Assembly (NCBI GenBank): GCA_900318345.1
Contig: ONKD01000005.1
Coordinates: 22,827 to 86,826 of the forward strand
Source: an uncultured Prevotellaceae bacterium
Lineage (GTDB): Bacteria > Bacteroidota > Bacteroidia > Bacteroidales > Muribaculaceae
Direction: 5' to 3'
DNA length: 64,000 bases
The notes under the pieces were generated by a model. The model worked only from the letters and a program-made list of their open reading frames with translations, did no database searches and was not told where the DNA came from. How positions within the stretch are numbered: position 1 is the stretch's first letter; every line of letters begins with the position of its first letter. The position numbers were made by a program, and so were the translations under genes. Of this stretch, positions 8,795 through 16,935 are shown one piece after another.

Positions 8795-8868
8795 GCATAA
8801 TGCCCTCTGTTACAACAATCTCAGCCAGCATAATACCCCTCTATTACAACAATTTCATCCTGCAAAAT
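8795..8868. repeat. Imperfect 33-34 bp tandem repeat at the island/host junction
   Basis: GCATAAT begins at 8795 and 8828 and a third, decayed GCAAAAT at 8862. Between the first two the units share CTCT.TTACAACAAT. The repeat lies between the sigma-54-like site and the acetyltransferase gene. The function is unknown; it is a candidate part of an attachment region. The remaining ~300 bases of this gap contain no convincing gene. Confidence 0.45.
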
Positions 8869-8956
8869 ATCGTAGAACGACCTCGGCGCCGGTGTTTTTG
8901 TTCGGCAAGGATTTGGAAAAATCGGGTGGGGGATAGCCTGAACGGGATATTTCTTG

Positions 8957-8964
8957 TAACTTTG
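8957..8964 (+). promoter_or_regulatory. Bacteroidota -7 box for the acetyltransferase gene
   Basis: TAACTTTG fits the TAnnTTTG box of the Bacteroidota housekeeping sigma factor and lies 36 bases before the ATG at 9001. No good TTTG is seen at -33. Confidence 0.45.
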
Positions 8965-9000
8965 CGGCAAAACGGCAAAACGGGAAAATAAAGAATCATC

Positions 9001-9555
9001 ATGACCGAGAAAGAGAAAATGTTGTCGGGCGAACTGTATGATGCCTGCGACGAGCAACTGCTCAAGGAACTGAACGAGACCAAGGAGGTCATCCACCGCT
9101 ATAACCAGCTCTCGCCGAGCGACATGACGGGCCGCCTAGAGGTGCTAAAGGGGCTGCTGGGACATGTGGGCGATGACAATATCCTCATCAATCAGCCATT
9201 CTACTGCGACTATGGCAAGCACATCAGCGTGGGCAAACGGTTCTTTGCCAACTTCAACTTCACGGTGCTAGATGAGGCGCTGGTGACCATTGGTGACGAT
9301 TGCTTCATCGGCCCCAACGTGAGTATCTACACGGCTTGCCACAGCACTGACCCCAGGGAGCGCAACGCGCGCCGCGAGTGGGCCAGGGCGGTGACCATCG
9401 GCGACAACGTGTGGATTGGTGGCAGCGTGACGATTCTGGCTGGCGTGACGATAGGCGATAACGTGACAATCGGTGCCGGATCGGTGGTCACTCGTGACAT
9501 CCCGTCCAACACTGTTGCCGTGGGCAATCCCTGCCGACCCATCAAGTCCATCTGA
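9001..9555 (+). CDS. maa: Maltose/galactoside-type sugar O-acetyltransferase
   Basis: This 184-residue protein of the hexapeptide-repeat family moves acetyl from acetyl-CoA to a hydroxyl of a sugar in the cytoplasm. The N-terminal helical part (MTEKEKMLSGELYDACDEQL) is the typical Maa/LacA cap. The middle has the FNFTVLDEALVTIGDDCFIGPNVSIYTA-type coil with the catalytic His in TACHSTDP. The left-handed beta-helix follows as repeated [IV]-G-x-x-x hexads (TIGDNVWIGGSVTILAGVTIGDNVTIGAGSVV), and the end NPCRPIKSI is standard. Length is normal for the family. It is the first host-like gene after the island and is convergent with the muramidase gene. The exact sugar cannot be told from sequence. 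Confidence 0.88.
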   Translation: MTEKEKMLSGELYDACDEQLLKELNETKEVIHRYNQLSPSDMTGRLEVLKGLLGHVGDDNILINQPFYCDYGKHISVGKRFFANFNFTVLDEALVTIGDDCFIGPNVSIYTACHSTDPRERNARREWARAVTIGDNVWIGGSVTILAGVTIGDNVTIGAGSVVTRDIPSNTVAVGNPCRPIKSI

Positions 9556-9578
9556 GCCGCTAGGCAAGCAACGAGTGC

Positions 9579-10130
9579 CTATTTCAATTTGTCTTTTTCC
9601 TTACCGCCGTTGGGCATCAGATAGCCATAGTGGATGCTGTTGAGGCGTCTCATCCATCCTTTCAGGAAAACAGCGTTCTTGCCCTTGGCGATGCGTTCAA
9701 AGTGGGCTTTCCTCTCATTCCAGATGAGGTTAAACAATTCCTCGCCTTTCATGGAGTTGATTTTGGCCAGTGATTTCTTGCCGATGATGCCGTCGGCCGT
9801 CAACCCGAGTCGTCGCTGCAGGAAGCTGATGTATCTGGGGCCGCTCATCCAAATCCAATCGACGAAAATATAGGCAACCCACTCATCGTTGATCTGGTCG
9901 GCTTTAATCCGGCCCCAATAGCCCCAGCGCAAAACAGCGTTCCAGGTTTTGTCTGAGATGTTCTTCAAGTCTGTCACCGTTGGACGTTTATATCCCTTGG
10001 CCTTGCAGTATTGGCGATAGGTCGCTAGGGTTACCCCCTTCATTGTCGCTCCGCCTGAATCGTTGGGGTGGTTGCTGAAACCGCCTTCCCAACTGCGGCA
10101 AAAGATGCCATATTTTTCAATCCGTTCCAT
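9579..10130 (-). CDS. GH108 lysozyme-like N-acetylmuramidase
   Basis: This 183-residue protein is predicted to cut the glycan strand of peptidoglycan. The N-terminus has the GH108 signature with the catalytic Glu at residue 15 (SWEGGFSNHPNDSGGATMKG), followed by a Trp-rich segment (WNAVLRWGYWGRIKAD). The second half is the peptidoglycan-binding part usual in the family (LQRRLGLTADGIIGKKSL). There is no signal peptide, as in phage endolysins of this family, which need a holin or another export route. No phage genes lie nearby, so it is either a domesticated phage lysozyme or a cell-wall enzyme with unconventional export. Confidence 0.85.
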   Translation of the reverse strand: MERIEKYGIFCRSWEGGFSNHPNDSGGATMKGVTLATYRQYCKAKGYKRPTVTDLKNISDKTWNAVLRWGYWGRIKADQINDEWVAYIFVDWIWMSGPRYISFLQRRLGLTADGIIGKKSLAKINSMKGEELFNLIWNERKAHFERIAKGKNAVFLKGWMRRLNSIHYGYLMPNGGKEKDKLK

Positions 10131-10252
10131 GAGATAAGCGCTATTTATGTGATTAATTTTTGCAAAGATAAACCATTAATCGATATGGAGCAGGCAAAGA
10201 CCACATAAAAAAGCGTGGCAGTGCAATGTTTTTCGTGTTAGATGCAACAAAT

Positions 10253-10317
10253 GCCGTTACGGTCTTGGGTGACCATAACGGCTTGATGCGTTATTGGGTC
10301 GCAACACTCGTTGCGAC
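10253..10317 (-). terminator. Two hairpins downstream of rpmH
   Basis: A perfect 8-bp stem GTCGCAAC/GTTGCGAC (10298-10317) begins 18 bases past the rpmH stop. A second stem (10253-10264 with 10271-10282, GCCGTTACGGTC with one mismatch) follows. Neither has a strong T run on the minus strand, so termination is plausible rather than clear. Confidence 0.4.
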
Positions 10318-10334
10318 GGCCCTGTTACAGGGGA

Positions 10335-10487
10335 TTACTTATAAACGGTATCGCTAACAGTGAGGCTGTAACGACCCTTTGCGCGACGACGGGCAAGCAC
10401 CTTGCGGCCGTCAGCGGTGCTCATGCGACTACGGAAGCCATGCTTGTTGGCTTTCTTACGGTTCGAGGGTTGGAATGTTCTTTTCAT
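10335..10487 (-). CDS. rpmH: Ribosomal protein bL34
   Basis: A 50-residue ORF on the minus strand reads [20 protein letters not shown] and continues [20 protein letters not shown], the unmistakable bL34 sequence (consensus [11 protein letters not shown]...HGFR.RM.T..GR.VL..RR.KGR). It is a small, highly basic protein of the large ribosomal subunit. Its length is normal. It is transcribed away from efp, with two head-to-head promoters between them. rnpA, which often follows rpmH, is not here. It is too short for most ORF filters. Confidence 0.97.
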   Translation of the reverse strand: MKRTFQPSNRKKANKHGFRSRMSTADGRKVLARRRAKGRYSLTVSDTVYK

Positions 10488-10539
10488 TGTTTATCTCTGT
10501 TTTTTAGTTTGTTCCGAAAAATTTTCGCAAAATGCGGTG

Positions 10540-10571
10540 CAAAATTAGTCCTTTTTTTCAAATTACACAAA
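10540..10571 (-). promoter_or_regulatory. rpmH promoter
   Basis: On the minus strand, TAATTTTG (10547-10540) forms the -7 box and TTTG (10571-10568) the -33 box, 20 bases apart. Both match the Bacteroidota primary promoter, 53 bases before the rpmH start. Confidence 0.65.
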
Positions 10572-10597
10572 TCCAAATGCATTTTTGCAGAAAACTT

Positions 10598-10628
10598 TTT
10601 GCTTTTTTTCTCAAAATCACTAATTTTG
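10598..10628 (+). promoter_or_regulatory. efp promoter
   Basis: TTTGC (10598-10602) and TAATTTTG (10621-10628) are spaced by 18 bases and fit the Bacteroidota -33/-7 promoter. The efp start lies 60 bases further on. Confidence 0.65.
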
Positions 10629-10687
10629 CACCCTCAAACGACTGAGAACAAACAATATTCACATAAAATAATTATAGCACTACAATT

Positions 10688-11251
10688 ATGATTAATGCTC
10701 AAGACATTAAGAACGGAACGTGCATCCGCCTGGATGGCGATCTGTATTTCTGCATCGAATTCCTGCATGTAAAGCCCGGTAAGGGTAACACCTTTATGCG
10801 CACCAAGCTGAAAAACGTCGTTGATGGCCGCGTGCTGGAGCGTCGTTTCAACATCGGTGAGAAGCTCGAGGACGTGCGCGTGGAGCGTCGCCCCTATCAG
10901 TACCTGTACATGGATGGCAACGATGCCATGTTCATGAACAACGAGACTTTTGAGCAGATTCCCATCGACAAGAACCTCATCACTGGTGCCGACTACATGA
11001 AGGAAGGTGACATCGTGGAAGTTGTCAGCGACGCTTCGACCGAGACCGTCCTCTTTGCCGAGATGCCCATCAAGACCCAGCTCAAGATCACTTACACTGA
11101 GCCCGGCGTCAAAGGTGACACCGCCACCAACACCCTCAAGCCCGCCACAGTCGAGACCGGCGCCACCGTGCGTGTGCCCTTGTTCATCGACACCGACGAG
11201 ATCATCGAGGTCGACACCCGTGACGGCAGCTACGTTGGCCGCGTGCGCTAA
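10688..11251 (+). CDS. efp: Translation elongation factor P
   Basis: The 187-residue protein has the three beta-barrel domains of EF-P: a KOW-like N-terminal domain, a middle OB domain and a C-terminal OB domain ([20 protein letters not shown]...[11 protein letters not shown]). The tip loop reads KPGKGNTF, with Lys32 at the position that is modified in many bacteria (Lys34 in E. coli). EF-P binds between the ribosomal E and P sites and relieves stalling at consecutive prolines. The Pro-rich linker of the HU-LysM-like protein in this window would be a natural client. The start follows a good promoter, and an intrinsic terminator ends the gene. Confidence 0.97.
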   Translation: MINAQDIKNGTCIRLDGDLYFCIEFLHVKPGKGNTFMRTKLKNVVDGRVLERRFNIGEKLEDVRVERRPYQYLYMDGNDAMFMNNETFEQIPIDKNLITGADYMKEGDIVEVVSDASTETVLFAEMPIKTQLKITYTEPGVKGDTATNTLKPATVETGATVRVPLFIDTDEIIEVDTRDGSYVGRVR

Positions 11252-11281
11252 ACATTTGATACACAATCTATCATAATATAG

Positions 11282-11310
11282 CGAGGGACGCATGAAGCGC
11301 CCCTCGTTTT
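11282..11310 (+). terminator. efp terminator
   Basis: A stem CGAGGGACGC/GCGCCCCTCG (one mismatch, 5-base loop) is followed by TTTTAT, 30 bases after the efp stop. Confidence 0.7.
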
Positions 11311-11329
11311 ATATCCAAGTACATTGATT

Positions 11330-11833
11330 TTACATCTTGCGCAGGATCCAGGGCAGTGGCTCCAGGATCTTGAGGCACACTTTCTTGTCGATGTCGTGGA
11401 GTAGGGCAGCCGCCTGCTCCTTCTCCTCAAAGCCTTGAAGGACCACAAAATACTGCTTCTCTGGCCCGCCATACAGGACGTAGCTGCCCTTGAAGCCGCA
11501 CTCCTCGCGCAGGCGGTCGCGGTAGCTCTTGGCGTTGATGCGCTGCGAGAATGTGGCGACAACGACATTAAACGGGCTGACCGCATCGGTCGAGTCAATG
11601 GCGACATTGGCGTTGACATAGACCATGCGCACGCTGTCTCCGTTGATCACGTGGGTGTAGCGTTGCCGTTCGGCCTCAATCTTGGCATAGGTCTCAGCCC
11701 CGATACCCGTCTTGCGCCGCTCGACGGCTTTCTCGTATGCCTCGCGGTAATTCTTCTCGCTGCTGTGGCAGGACGTCATCATCACAGTCGCCACCATGAC
11801 GGCCACTATAATATATAATGTCTTAATCTTCAT
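11330..11833 (-). CDS. SPOR-domain lipoprotein
   Basis: This 167-residue protein has a lipoprotein signal peptide ending in a lipobox (MMTSC, Cys22), so it should be attached to a membrane on the periplasmic side. After a charged helical stretch (EKNYREAYEKAVERRKTGIG), residues ~85-165 form a SPOR domain (SPFNVVVATFSQRINAKSYRDR...YFVVLQGFEEKEQAAALL). SPOR domains bind peptidoglycan strands stripped of stem peptides at division sites. This suggests a role at the septum or in envelope upkeep. It lies upstream (in the minus direction) of the efp terminator and downstream of the phosphoesterase gene. Confidence 0.85.
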   Translation of the reverse strand: MKIKTLYIIVAVMVATVMMTSCHSSEKNYREAYEKAVERRKTGIGAETYAKIEAERQRYTHVINGDSVRMVYVNANVAIDSTDAVSPFNVVVATFSQRINAKSYRDRLREECGFKGSYVLYGGPEKQYFVVLQGFEEKEQAAALLHDIDKKVCLKILEPLPWILRKM

Positions 11834-11843
11834 GACCTAAAAA

Positions 11844-11880
11844 TTCACTAATCACTAATCTCTAATCCCTAATCAATCAA
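11844..11880. repeat. Degenerate CTAATC tandem repeat between genes
   Basis: The spacer contains TCACTAATCACTAATCTCTA followed by ATCCCTAATCAATCAATG, an irregular array of 6-8 bp CTAAT-like units. Similar CTAA/TTAGG arrays lie in other gaps of the window (15303-15335, 59015-59062, 59961-59990). Confidence 0.5.
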
Positions 11881-11899
11881 TGCGCTATTGGCGCATCGA

Positions 11900-12394
11900 T
11901 TATTTCGCCAATTCAATCACCTGGGCGTGGGTGATGTTACCCTGGTCCAAAGTGAGGGTGAAGAGTGTGCGCACCACCTGCCAGCCCTGCACGCCCGCGG
12001 CGCCGGGATTGACGACGAGGCACCCCAGGGAACGGTCGGGCATCACCTTGAGGATGTGGCTGTGGCCGCACACAAACAGTTTGGGCCGCGACAACTCTAG
12101 TCGCTGCCTGATGCCTGGAGCATACCTGCCCGGATAGCCGCCTATGTGGGTCATCACCACCTTCACGCCCTCGACCTCAAAGGTTTCCATCTCCTTGAAG
12201 CGTCGGCGCAGCGATGCCCCGTCCACATTGCCGCACACCGCGCGGAACACTGGAGCGATGGCTTCCAGCTTGTCGGCCAGCTCATCGCTGCCGATGTCGC
12301 CAGCATGCCACACCTCGTCACAGTCGGCGAAATGCTGCGCGTAGCGGTCGTCCCACCAGGCGTGGGTGTCACTGATGATGCCTATCTTCTTCAT
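11900..12394 (-). CDS. YfcE/MJ0936-family metallophosphoesterase
   Basis: This 164-residue calcineurin-like phosphoesterase carries all the metal-binding motifs in order: DTH (ISDTHAWW), GD (WHAGDIGS), GN-x-D (VCGNVDGA), the H of MTHIGG, and GHSH (FVCGHSHI). I chose the ATG at 12394 (MKKIGIISDTH) over the TTG at 12403 because the first beta strand begins right there. Family members hydrolyse phosphodiesters in vitro; the natural substrate is generally unknown. It lies between ribE and the SPOR lipoprotein gene, all leftward, with small gaps that fit co-transcription. Confidence 0.9.
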   Translation of the reverse strand: MKKIGIISDTHAWWDDRYAQHFADCDEVWHAGDIGSDELADKLEAIAPVFRAVCGNVDGASLRRRFKEMETFEVEGVKVVMTHIGGYPGRYAPGIRQRLELSRPKLFVCGHSHILKVMPDRSLGCLVVNPGAAGVQGWQVVRTLFTLTLDQGNITHAQVIELAK

Positions 12395-12444
12395 ATCCTT
12401 CAATCAACCCTAAAGCCCTTAACGGCCCTAAGAGTCTTTAAGGC

Positions 12445-13053
12445 CTACAGCGCAAATTCCATCAGCCTGGCAAGGTACTTGCCGATGATGTCAAATTCCA
12501 AATTCACCACGGTCCCCACCTCGATGCAGTGGAAGTTGGTGATCTCGCGGGTGTAGGGGATGATAGCGACCTGGAAACTGTCGCGCTCGCTGTTGCACAC
12601 GGTGAGCGACACGCCGTTGACTGTCACGCTGCCTTTCTCGACAGTGACATAGCCTTTGCGGGCCATCTCGGGAGCCACCTCATACTTGAAGGTGAAATAG
12701 TGGCTGCCGTCCACTTCCTTGACTTCGGTGCAGATGGCCGTTTGGTCCACATGGCCCTGGACGATGTGGCCATCAAGCCGTCCCTCGATGAGCATCGAGC
12801 GCTCCACATTCACCTCGTCGCCCACCTTGAGCAGACCCAGGTTGCTGCGGTCGAGCGTCTCTTGGATGGCGGTGACGGTATAGGTGCCGTCGCCGGGCAA
12901 TTCAACCACAGTGAGGCACACGCCGTTGTGCGACACGCTCTGGTCAATCTTCAACTCATTGGTGAAACTGCACTTGAGGGTGATGTGCAAGTTACCACCA
13001 TCCTTGCGTAATGCGACGACGCGCGCCGCCTCTTCAACGATTCCTGAAAACAT
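12445..13053 (-). CDS. ribE: Riboflavin synthase, alpha subunit
   Basis: The 202-residue protein has two homologous lumazine-binding halves. The first begins MFSGIVEE, the usual start, with VSHNGVCLTV; the second has GSVTVNGVSLTV. It converts two molecules of 6,7-dimethyl-8-ribityllumazine into riboflavin and a pyrimidinedione in the cytoplasm. Length is normal. No FMN riboswitch is recognisable in the ~110 bases upstream. Other riboflavin genes are not in the window, as is common in Bacteroidales where rib genes are scattered. Confidence 0.95.
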   Translation of the reverse strand: MFSGIVEEAARVVALRKDGGNLHITLKCSFTNELKIDQSVSHNGVCLTVVELPGDGTYTVTAIQETLDRSNLGLLKVGDEVNVERSMLIEGRLDGHIVQGHVDQTAICTEVKEVDGSHYFTFKYEVAPEMARKGYVTVEKGSVTVNGVSLTVCNSERDSFQVAIIPYTREITNFHCIEVGTVVNLEFDIIGKYLARLMEFAL

Positions 13054-13165
13054 ATCAGTATTTTCTTTTCTTTATTATGAATTATTATCTCTTATCTGTT
13101 AACTCTTAAACGTGAATGATTGCGCTTTATTGCGCGCGCCCTATAGCCTCCCATGCTCTATTAAG

Positions 13166-13199
13166 CAAAATCCCCGCCACATGATTACCATGGGCGGGG
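13166..13199 (-). terminator. Terminator of the PPi-PFK gene
   Basis: On the minus strand, a 7-bp GC stem (CCCCGCC/GGCGGGG, 13172-13178 with 13193-13199) is followed by ATTTTGC, about 80 bases past the gene's stop. Confidence 0.65.
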
Positions 13200-13276
13200 A
13201 GCAAGCTGTTTAGAAGTTAAACGAAATATACTTATTGTCGTTAGGGGACGTCCCTTGACGATAAGCCACAGTGTTG

Positions 13277-14896
13277 TTACTTGCCGAACTGCTCAAAGAA
13301 CAGCGTGTAGGAAGTCTTGTCAACCAATTCCTCGGGGCCGAAGAACTGGATGGGGCCGGGATAGATGTAGCACGTCTCGAGCGCCCACTTGTCGCGGTTC
13401 TCGACAAAGTGCTTGAAGGGTGCACCCTCGAGGTCCCGACGTTCCATGTTCATCATCATGGTGATGGGCACACCGCAGGCAACCCAATCCTGAGCCTTGC
13501 GTCCCAGGTGGGTGATGGCCGACATGTAACCGGTGGCGCCCACAAAGATGAGGTGAGAAGCGTTGTAACCCAGCGAGTAGCAGTAGTCGGCATCAAAGTT
13601 GGAGGGGAAGGATGCACGTCCCTCGTAACCAAAGAAGTGATGCTGAGTCTTGAACTTGATGCGTTCAATCTCGCCGGCCTCGGCACGCATGTCAAGCACA
13701 TGGGCTACCATGCTGCTGAGCAGACGCTCGCTCTCGATCTGGGATACCATCACGTTGCCGTGTTCGTCGCGGTCCAACGCCAGCTGGCGTGCAACTTCCT
13801 CAGGCAGTGAGTCGTAAACGACGCGGTTCTCCTCGGACAGATGCTCGCGCACAAAGTTGTTCTGCTCCATTTCACGCAGATTTGAGATCTCGGGGAATTT
13901 GGTCAGCATCTCGTTGAGCTCTGAGATGAGCTTCTTCATGGTGGGAACGAACTCCACGATACCCTCGGGGACGAGGACAGTACCGTAGTCCATACCCATG
14001 TCGTGACGCTTAACCACGATGTTGGCAATCTCCTCGGCGATGTCGTGCAGGGTCTTTTCCTTAGCTTCAACCTCCTCGCTGATAATGCAGTAGTTGGGGC
14101 GGGTCTGCAAGGCGCACTCCAGGGCGATGTGTGACGCTGAGCGTCCCATGAGCTTCATGAAGTGCCAGTATTTCTTGGCTGAATTACAGTCGCGGGCAAC
14201 GTTGCCGATGAGCTCACTGTAAACCTTGGTTGCTGTGTCAAAACCGAACGAAATCTCAATGTGCTCGTTCTTGAGGTCACCGTCGATGGTCTTGGGGACA
14301 CCGATAACCTGCACACCTGAATCGTGAGCCTTGTAGTACTCGGCCAGGATGGCGGCATTGGTGTTGCTGTCGTCACCACCGATGATTACCAGCGCCGTAA
14401 TCTTGAGTTCGCGCAGGATCTGCAAACCGGCCTCAAACTGTTCGGGCTTTTCCAGCTTGGTGCGGCCAGAACCGATCAGGTCAAAACCACCAGTGTTGCG
14501 GTATTGCTCGATCATGTCGCCAGTGATCTCAATGTAACGGTGCTTAACCAGACCGTTAGGTCCGCCAAGGAAACCGTACAAGCGGCAATACTTGTTCAAC
14601 GCCTTAATACCATCATACAGGCCACAAATCACATTGTGGCCGCCGGGAGCCTGACCACCGCTCAGGATCACACCCACGTTGAAGGGTTTCTCGGGCGGCA
14701 TGGCCGAATCATCGCGTTCAAAGGTCAACTGCGGCATGCCATAGGTGGTGGGAAACAGCGACTTGATGGCCTCTTGGTCGGCCACCGACTCTGTGGGTTC
14801 TCCCTCGATTGCGCGTACGGGGCACCTGAGGGTGACGGGCAGCTTGGGCCTGTAGGTCAGCCTCATGTTCTCCATTAAACTCTTGTTGTCAGTCAT
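13277..14896 (-). CDS. pfp: Pyrophosphate-dependent 6-phosphofructokinase
   Basis: I start it at the ATG at 14896 (MTDNKSLMENMRLTYRP), giving 539 residues; the earlier in-frame codons look like 5' leader. It reversibly phosphorylates fructose 6-phosphate with PPi. The PPi/ATP site is GGQAPGGHN at residues ~80-88. The marker of PPi use is GGDD at 173-176 (IIGGDDSNTNA), where ATP enzymes have GGDG, together with PKTIDGD at 201-207, whose Lys also favours PPi. The length fits the long class-II PFPs of plants and Bacteroidetes. It allows glycolysis and gluconeogenesis with one enzyme. An ATP-type PFK is also in the window (50281-51261). Confidence 0.95.
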   Translation of the reverse strand: MTDNKSLMENMRLTYRPKLPVTLRCPVRAIEGEPTESVADQEAIKSLFPTTYGMPQLTFERDDSAMPPEKPFNVGVILSGGQAPGGHNVICGLYDGIKALNKYCRLYGFLGGPNGLVKHRYIEITGDMIEQYRNTGGFDLIGSGRTKLEKPEQFEAGLQILRELKITALVIIGGDDSNTNAAILAEYYKAHDSGVQVIGVPKTIDGDLKNEHIEISFGFDTATKVYSELIGNVARDCNSAKKYWHFMKLMGRSASHIALECALQTRPNYCIISEEVEAKEKTLHDIAEEIANIVVKRHDMGMDYGTVLVPEGIVEFVPTMKKLISELNEMLTKFPEISNLREMEQNNFVREHLSEENRVVYDSLPEEVARQLALDRDEHGNVMVSQIESERLLSSMVAHVLDMRAEAGEIERIKFKTQHHFFGYEGRASFPSNFDADYCYSLGYNASHLIFVGATGYMSAITHLGRKAQDWVACGVPITMMMNMERRDLEGAPFKHFVENRDKWALETCYIYPGPIQFFGPEELVDKTSYTLFFEQFGK

Positions 14897-15558
14897 TTTA
14901 GAAATATTATATGGTTTGTATAAACGATTAAACAATCTTTTTTCAGGGCACAAAAGTACTGTAAATTTGTCACGCCTGCACTATTTACCGCTAACATTTT
15001 TTCGATTTTTCCAGCCCGATTTAGATTTTTTGACACTTTTGGGGTAAAAAATGATGATTTTTCGCCCATTAGCCTCATCTTGCTTATAATTCATAACTCC
15101 CCTTTCTCCAGGTAAAAATCCATTTGTCCCCTCCGTTTCCTCCATTCCATCAGTTTCTTCCGTCGCCTCCGTCCTGTATGCGTCGCCACCGCCCTGTCGC
15201 CCGTCATGTCCCGTGGGCCGTGGCTTTGCCACGGTTCCCATTGTGTTCTGCATGCGTCCAGGTTCAGTATTGCGCGATGCCATCGCGCAACCACCCCCTC
15301 TGTCCCCTAACACCTAAAGCCTAACCCCTAAAAGCCTTTCATCCTTGCGCCTTATTCCACCTTTGCTTTACCTTTGCGTTGCATGGGCAATCAGTTGCTT
15401 TTAACAATTCATTAACAGTTCCGCACCACCCTCCATTAATTGCGCGGTGATACGGCATCATTGATAGTCAGTCGATTATGTGTTTTCCCATCAATTCGCT
15501 GGTTTTGCGTTTTGACTGTGGCGAACACCAAGGCACTCTCTTTTTTCCACCCGATTGC
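14897..15558. other. Long gap without a gene, with palindromes and CTAA-type repeats
   Basis: No protein-like frame was found in these ~660 bases. Visible features are a hairpin CCGTGGC/GCCACGG (15218-15234), a 21-base near-perfect palindrome with arms TTGCGCGATG/CATCGCGCAA (15270-15290), an array of CCTAACACCTAAAGCCTAAC type (15303-15335), and CTTGCG/CTTTGC-rich sequence to ~15385. These look like dispersed extragenic repeats. The stretch separates the divergent pfp and rfbA genes. Confidence 0.5.
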
Positions 15559-15589
15559 TTGGTGTGTTATGAAAATCTTTGTATCTTCG
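15559..15589 (+). promoter_or_regulatory. Promoter of the dTDP-amino-sugar operon
   Basis: TATCTTCG (15582-15589) resembles the -7 box, and TTGG (15559-15562) lies 19 bases upstream. The rfbA start is 43 bases further on. The match is weaker than for efp. Confidence 0.45.
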
Positions 15590-15631
15590 CCAAATAAAAA
15601 TTAAGAAAACAACCAAACACTATCTTAGACT

Positions 15632-16519
15632 ATGAAAGGAATTGTACTAGCAGGCGGCTCTGGAACAAGGCTTTACCCAGTGACCAAAGGCATCTCAAAG
15701 CAATTGATACCCATCTATGACAAGCCGATGGTTTATTATCCCATTTCGGTGCTGATGCTTGCCGGAATCCGCGAGATTCTTATTATCTCGACGCCGCAGG
15801 ATTTGCCCATGTTCCGCAGGTTGCTGGGCAGCGGTGAGGAGTTGGGCGTGCGGTTTGAGTACGCCGAGCAGCCTCGTCCCGAGGGACTTGCCCAAGCCTT
15901 CATTATCGGCGAGGAGTTCGTCGGCAAGGACAGCACTTGCCTCGTGCTCGGCGACAACATCTTTTATGGTCAGAGCTTCACGCGGATGCTGATGGACGCT
16001 GTCGAGCGCACCGAGCGCGACAACGTGTGCACTCTGTGGGCCTATGCCGTGAGAGATCCCGAGCGCTTTGGCGTTGTAGAGTTTGACGGGCAAGGCAAGG
16101 CTATCAGCCTCGAGGAGAAGCCCCAGCACCCAAAGAGCAACTTTGCGGTGACGGGTCTCTACTTCTATCCCAATGATGTCGTGGAAATCGCCAAGCACAT
16201 CAAGCCTAGCGCACGTGGTGAGCTGGAAATAACAACGGTCAATCAGGAGTTCCTCTCTCAGGACCGCGTTTATGTGCAGACGTTGGGTCGCGGCTTCGCA
16301 TGGCTCGACACCGGCACCAGCGACTCGATGGCCGATGCGTCTAACTTCATCGGTACCATCGTCAACATGCAGGGCGTGCAGGTGGCTGCGTTGGAGGAGA
16401 TTGCCTTCCGCAAGGGCTGGATTAATGCCGAGCAGCTGCTGGCACTGGCCGAGCCGATGAAGAAGAACCAATACGGGCAGTACCTTATCCGCTTAGCGCA
16501 AAATGGACTCAAACGGTAA
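15632..16519 (+). CDS. rfbA: Glucose-1-phosphate thymidylyltransferase
   Basis: The 295-residue enzyme joins dTTP and glucose 1-phosphate to make dTDP-glucose, the first step to dTDP-rhamnose and dTDP-amino sugars. The N-terminus is the classic nucleotide-binding motif ([20 protein letters not shown]) followed by [19 protein letters not shown] and the EEKP segment complete the active site, and [13 protein letters not shown] is near the end. Length is standard. It heads an operon with two cupin ketoisomerase homologues and an aminotransferase. The 4,6-dehydratase (rfbB) is not in the window; rfbD is at 59089. Confidence 0.96.
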   Translation: MKGIVLAGGSGTRLYPVTKGISKQLIPIYDKPMVYYPISVLMLAGIREILIISTPQDLPMFRRLLGSGEELGVRFEYAEQPRPEGLAQAFIIGEEFVGKDSTCLVLGDNIFYGQSFTRMLMDAVERTERDNVCTLWAYAVRDPERFGVVEFDGQGKAISLEEKPQHPKSNFAVTGLYFYPNDVVEIAKHIKPSARGELEITTVNQEFLSQDRVYVQTLGRGFAWLDTGTSDSMADASNFIGTIVNMQGVQVAALEEIAFRKGWINAEQLLALAEPMKKNQYGQYLIRLAQNGLKR

Positions 16520-16934
16520 AATAAAAAAAGAGATCCATCTTATCGAGTTGCCCAAAATCAATGATCCTCGCGGCAACCTCACATTTATCGAGAGCGGGAT
16601 GCATGTGCCCTTTGAGGTAAAGCGCAACTACTGGATTTATGACGTGCCCAGTGGCATGTGGCGCGACGGCCATGCCTTCAAGGAGCAGGAGGAGTTTATC
16701 GTGTCCTTGAGCGGCAGCTTTGATGTCGTGGTCAATGACGGCAAGCAGCAGCAGACGTTCCATCTCGCTCGCCCGCAAATTGGGCTCTATGTGCCCAATA
16801 TGGTTTGGCGTCACATCGACAATTTCTCGACCAACTCGGTGGCGCTGGTACTTTCCAGCACTCAGTATGATCCCGAGGACTATATCGAGGATTTTGAGTT
16901 GTTCAAGAAACTAAAGCTTGGGGAGGGCCGTTGA
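16503..16934 (+). CDS. WxcM/FdtA-like cupin, first copy, with an altered active-site motif
   Basis: The 143-residue single-domain cupin overlaps rfbA by 17 bases, so the two are translationally coupled. It belongs to the dTDP-4-oxo-6-deoxyglucose 3,4-ketoisomerase family (FdtA/QdtA): [15 protein letters not shown], then [18 protein letters not shown] and VWRHIDNFS. The family's active site has two His in a GxHAH motif; here the sequence is DGHAFKEQ, with His57 kept and the second His replaced by Phe59. The next gene keeps both. This copy may have changed specificity or lost catalysis and work only with its neighbour. Fold is certain, reaction is not. Confidence 0.75.
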   Translation: MDSNGKIKKEIHLIELPKINDPRGNLTFIESGMHVPFEVKRNYWIYDVPSGMWRDGHAFKEQEEFIVSLSGSFDVVVNDGKQQQTFHLARPQIGLYVPNMVWRHIDNFSTNSVALVLSSTQYDPEDYIEDFELFKKLKLGEGR

Positions 16935-16935
16935 T

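Noticed and set aside
13054-13165. FMN riboswitch upstream of ribE
   Set aside because: No conserved RFN-element segments are present in the short leader.
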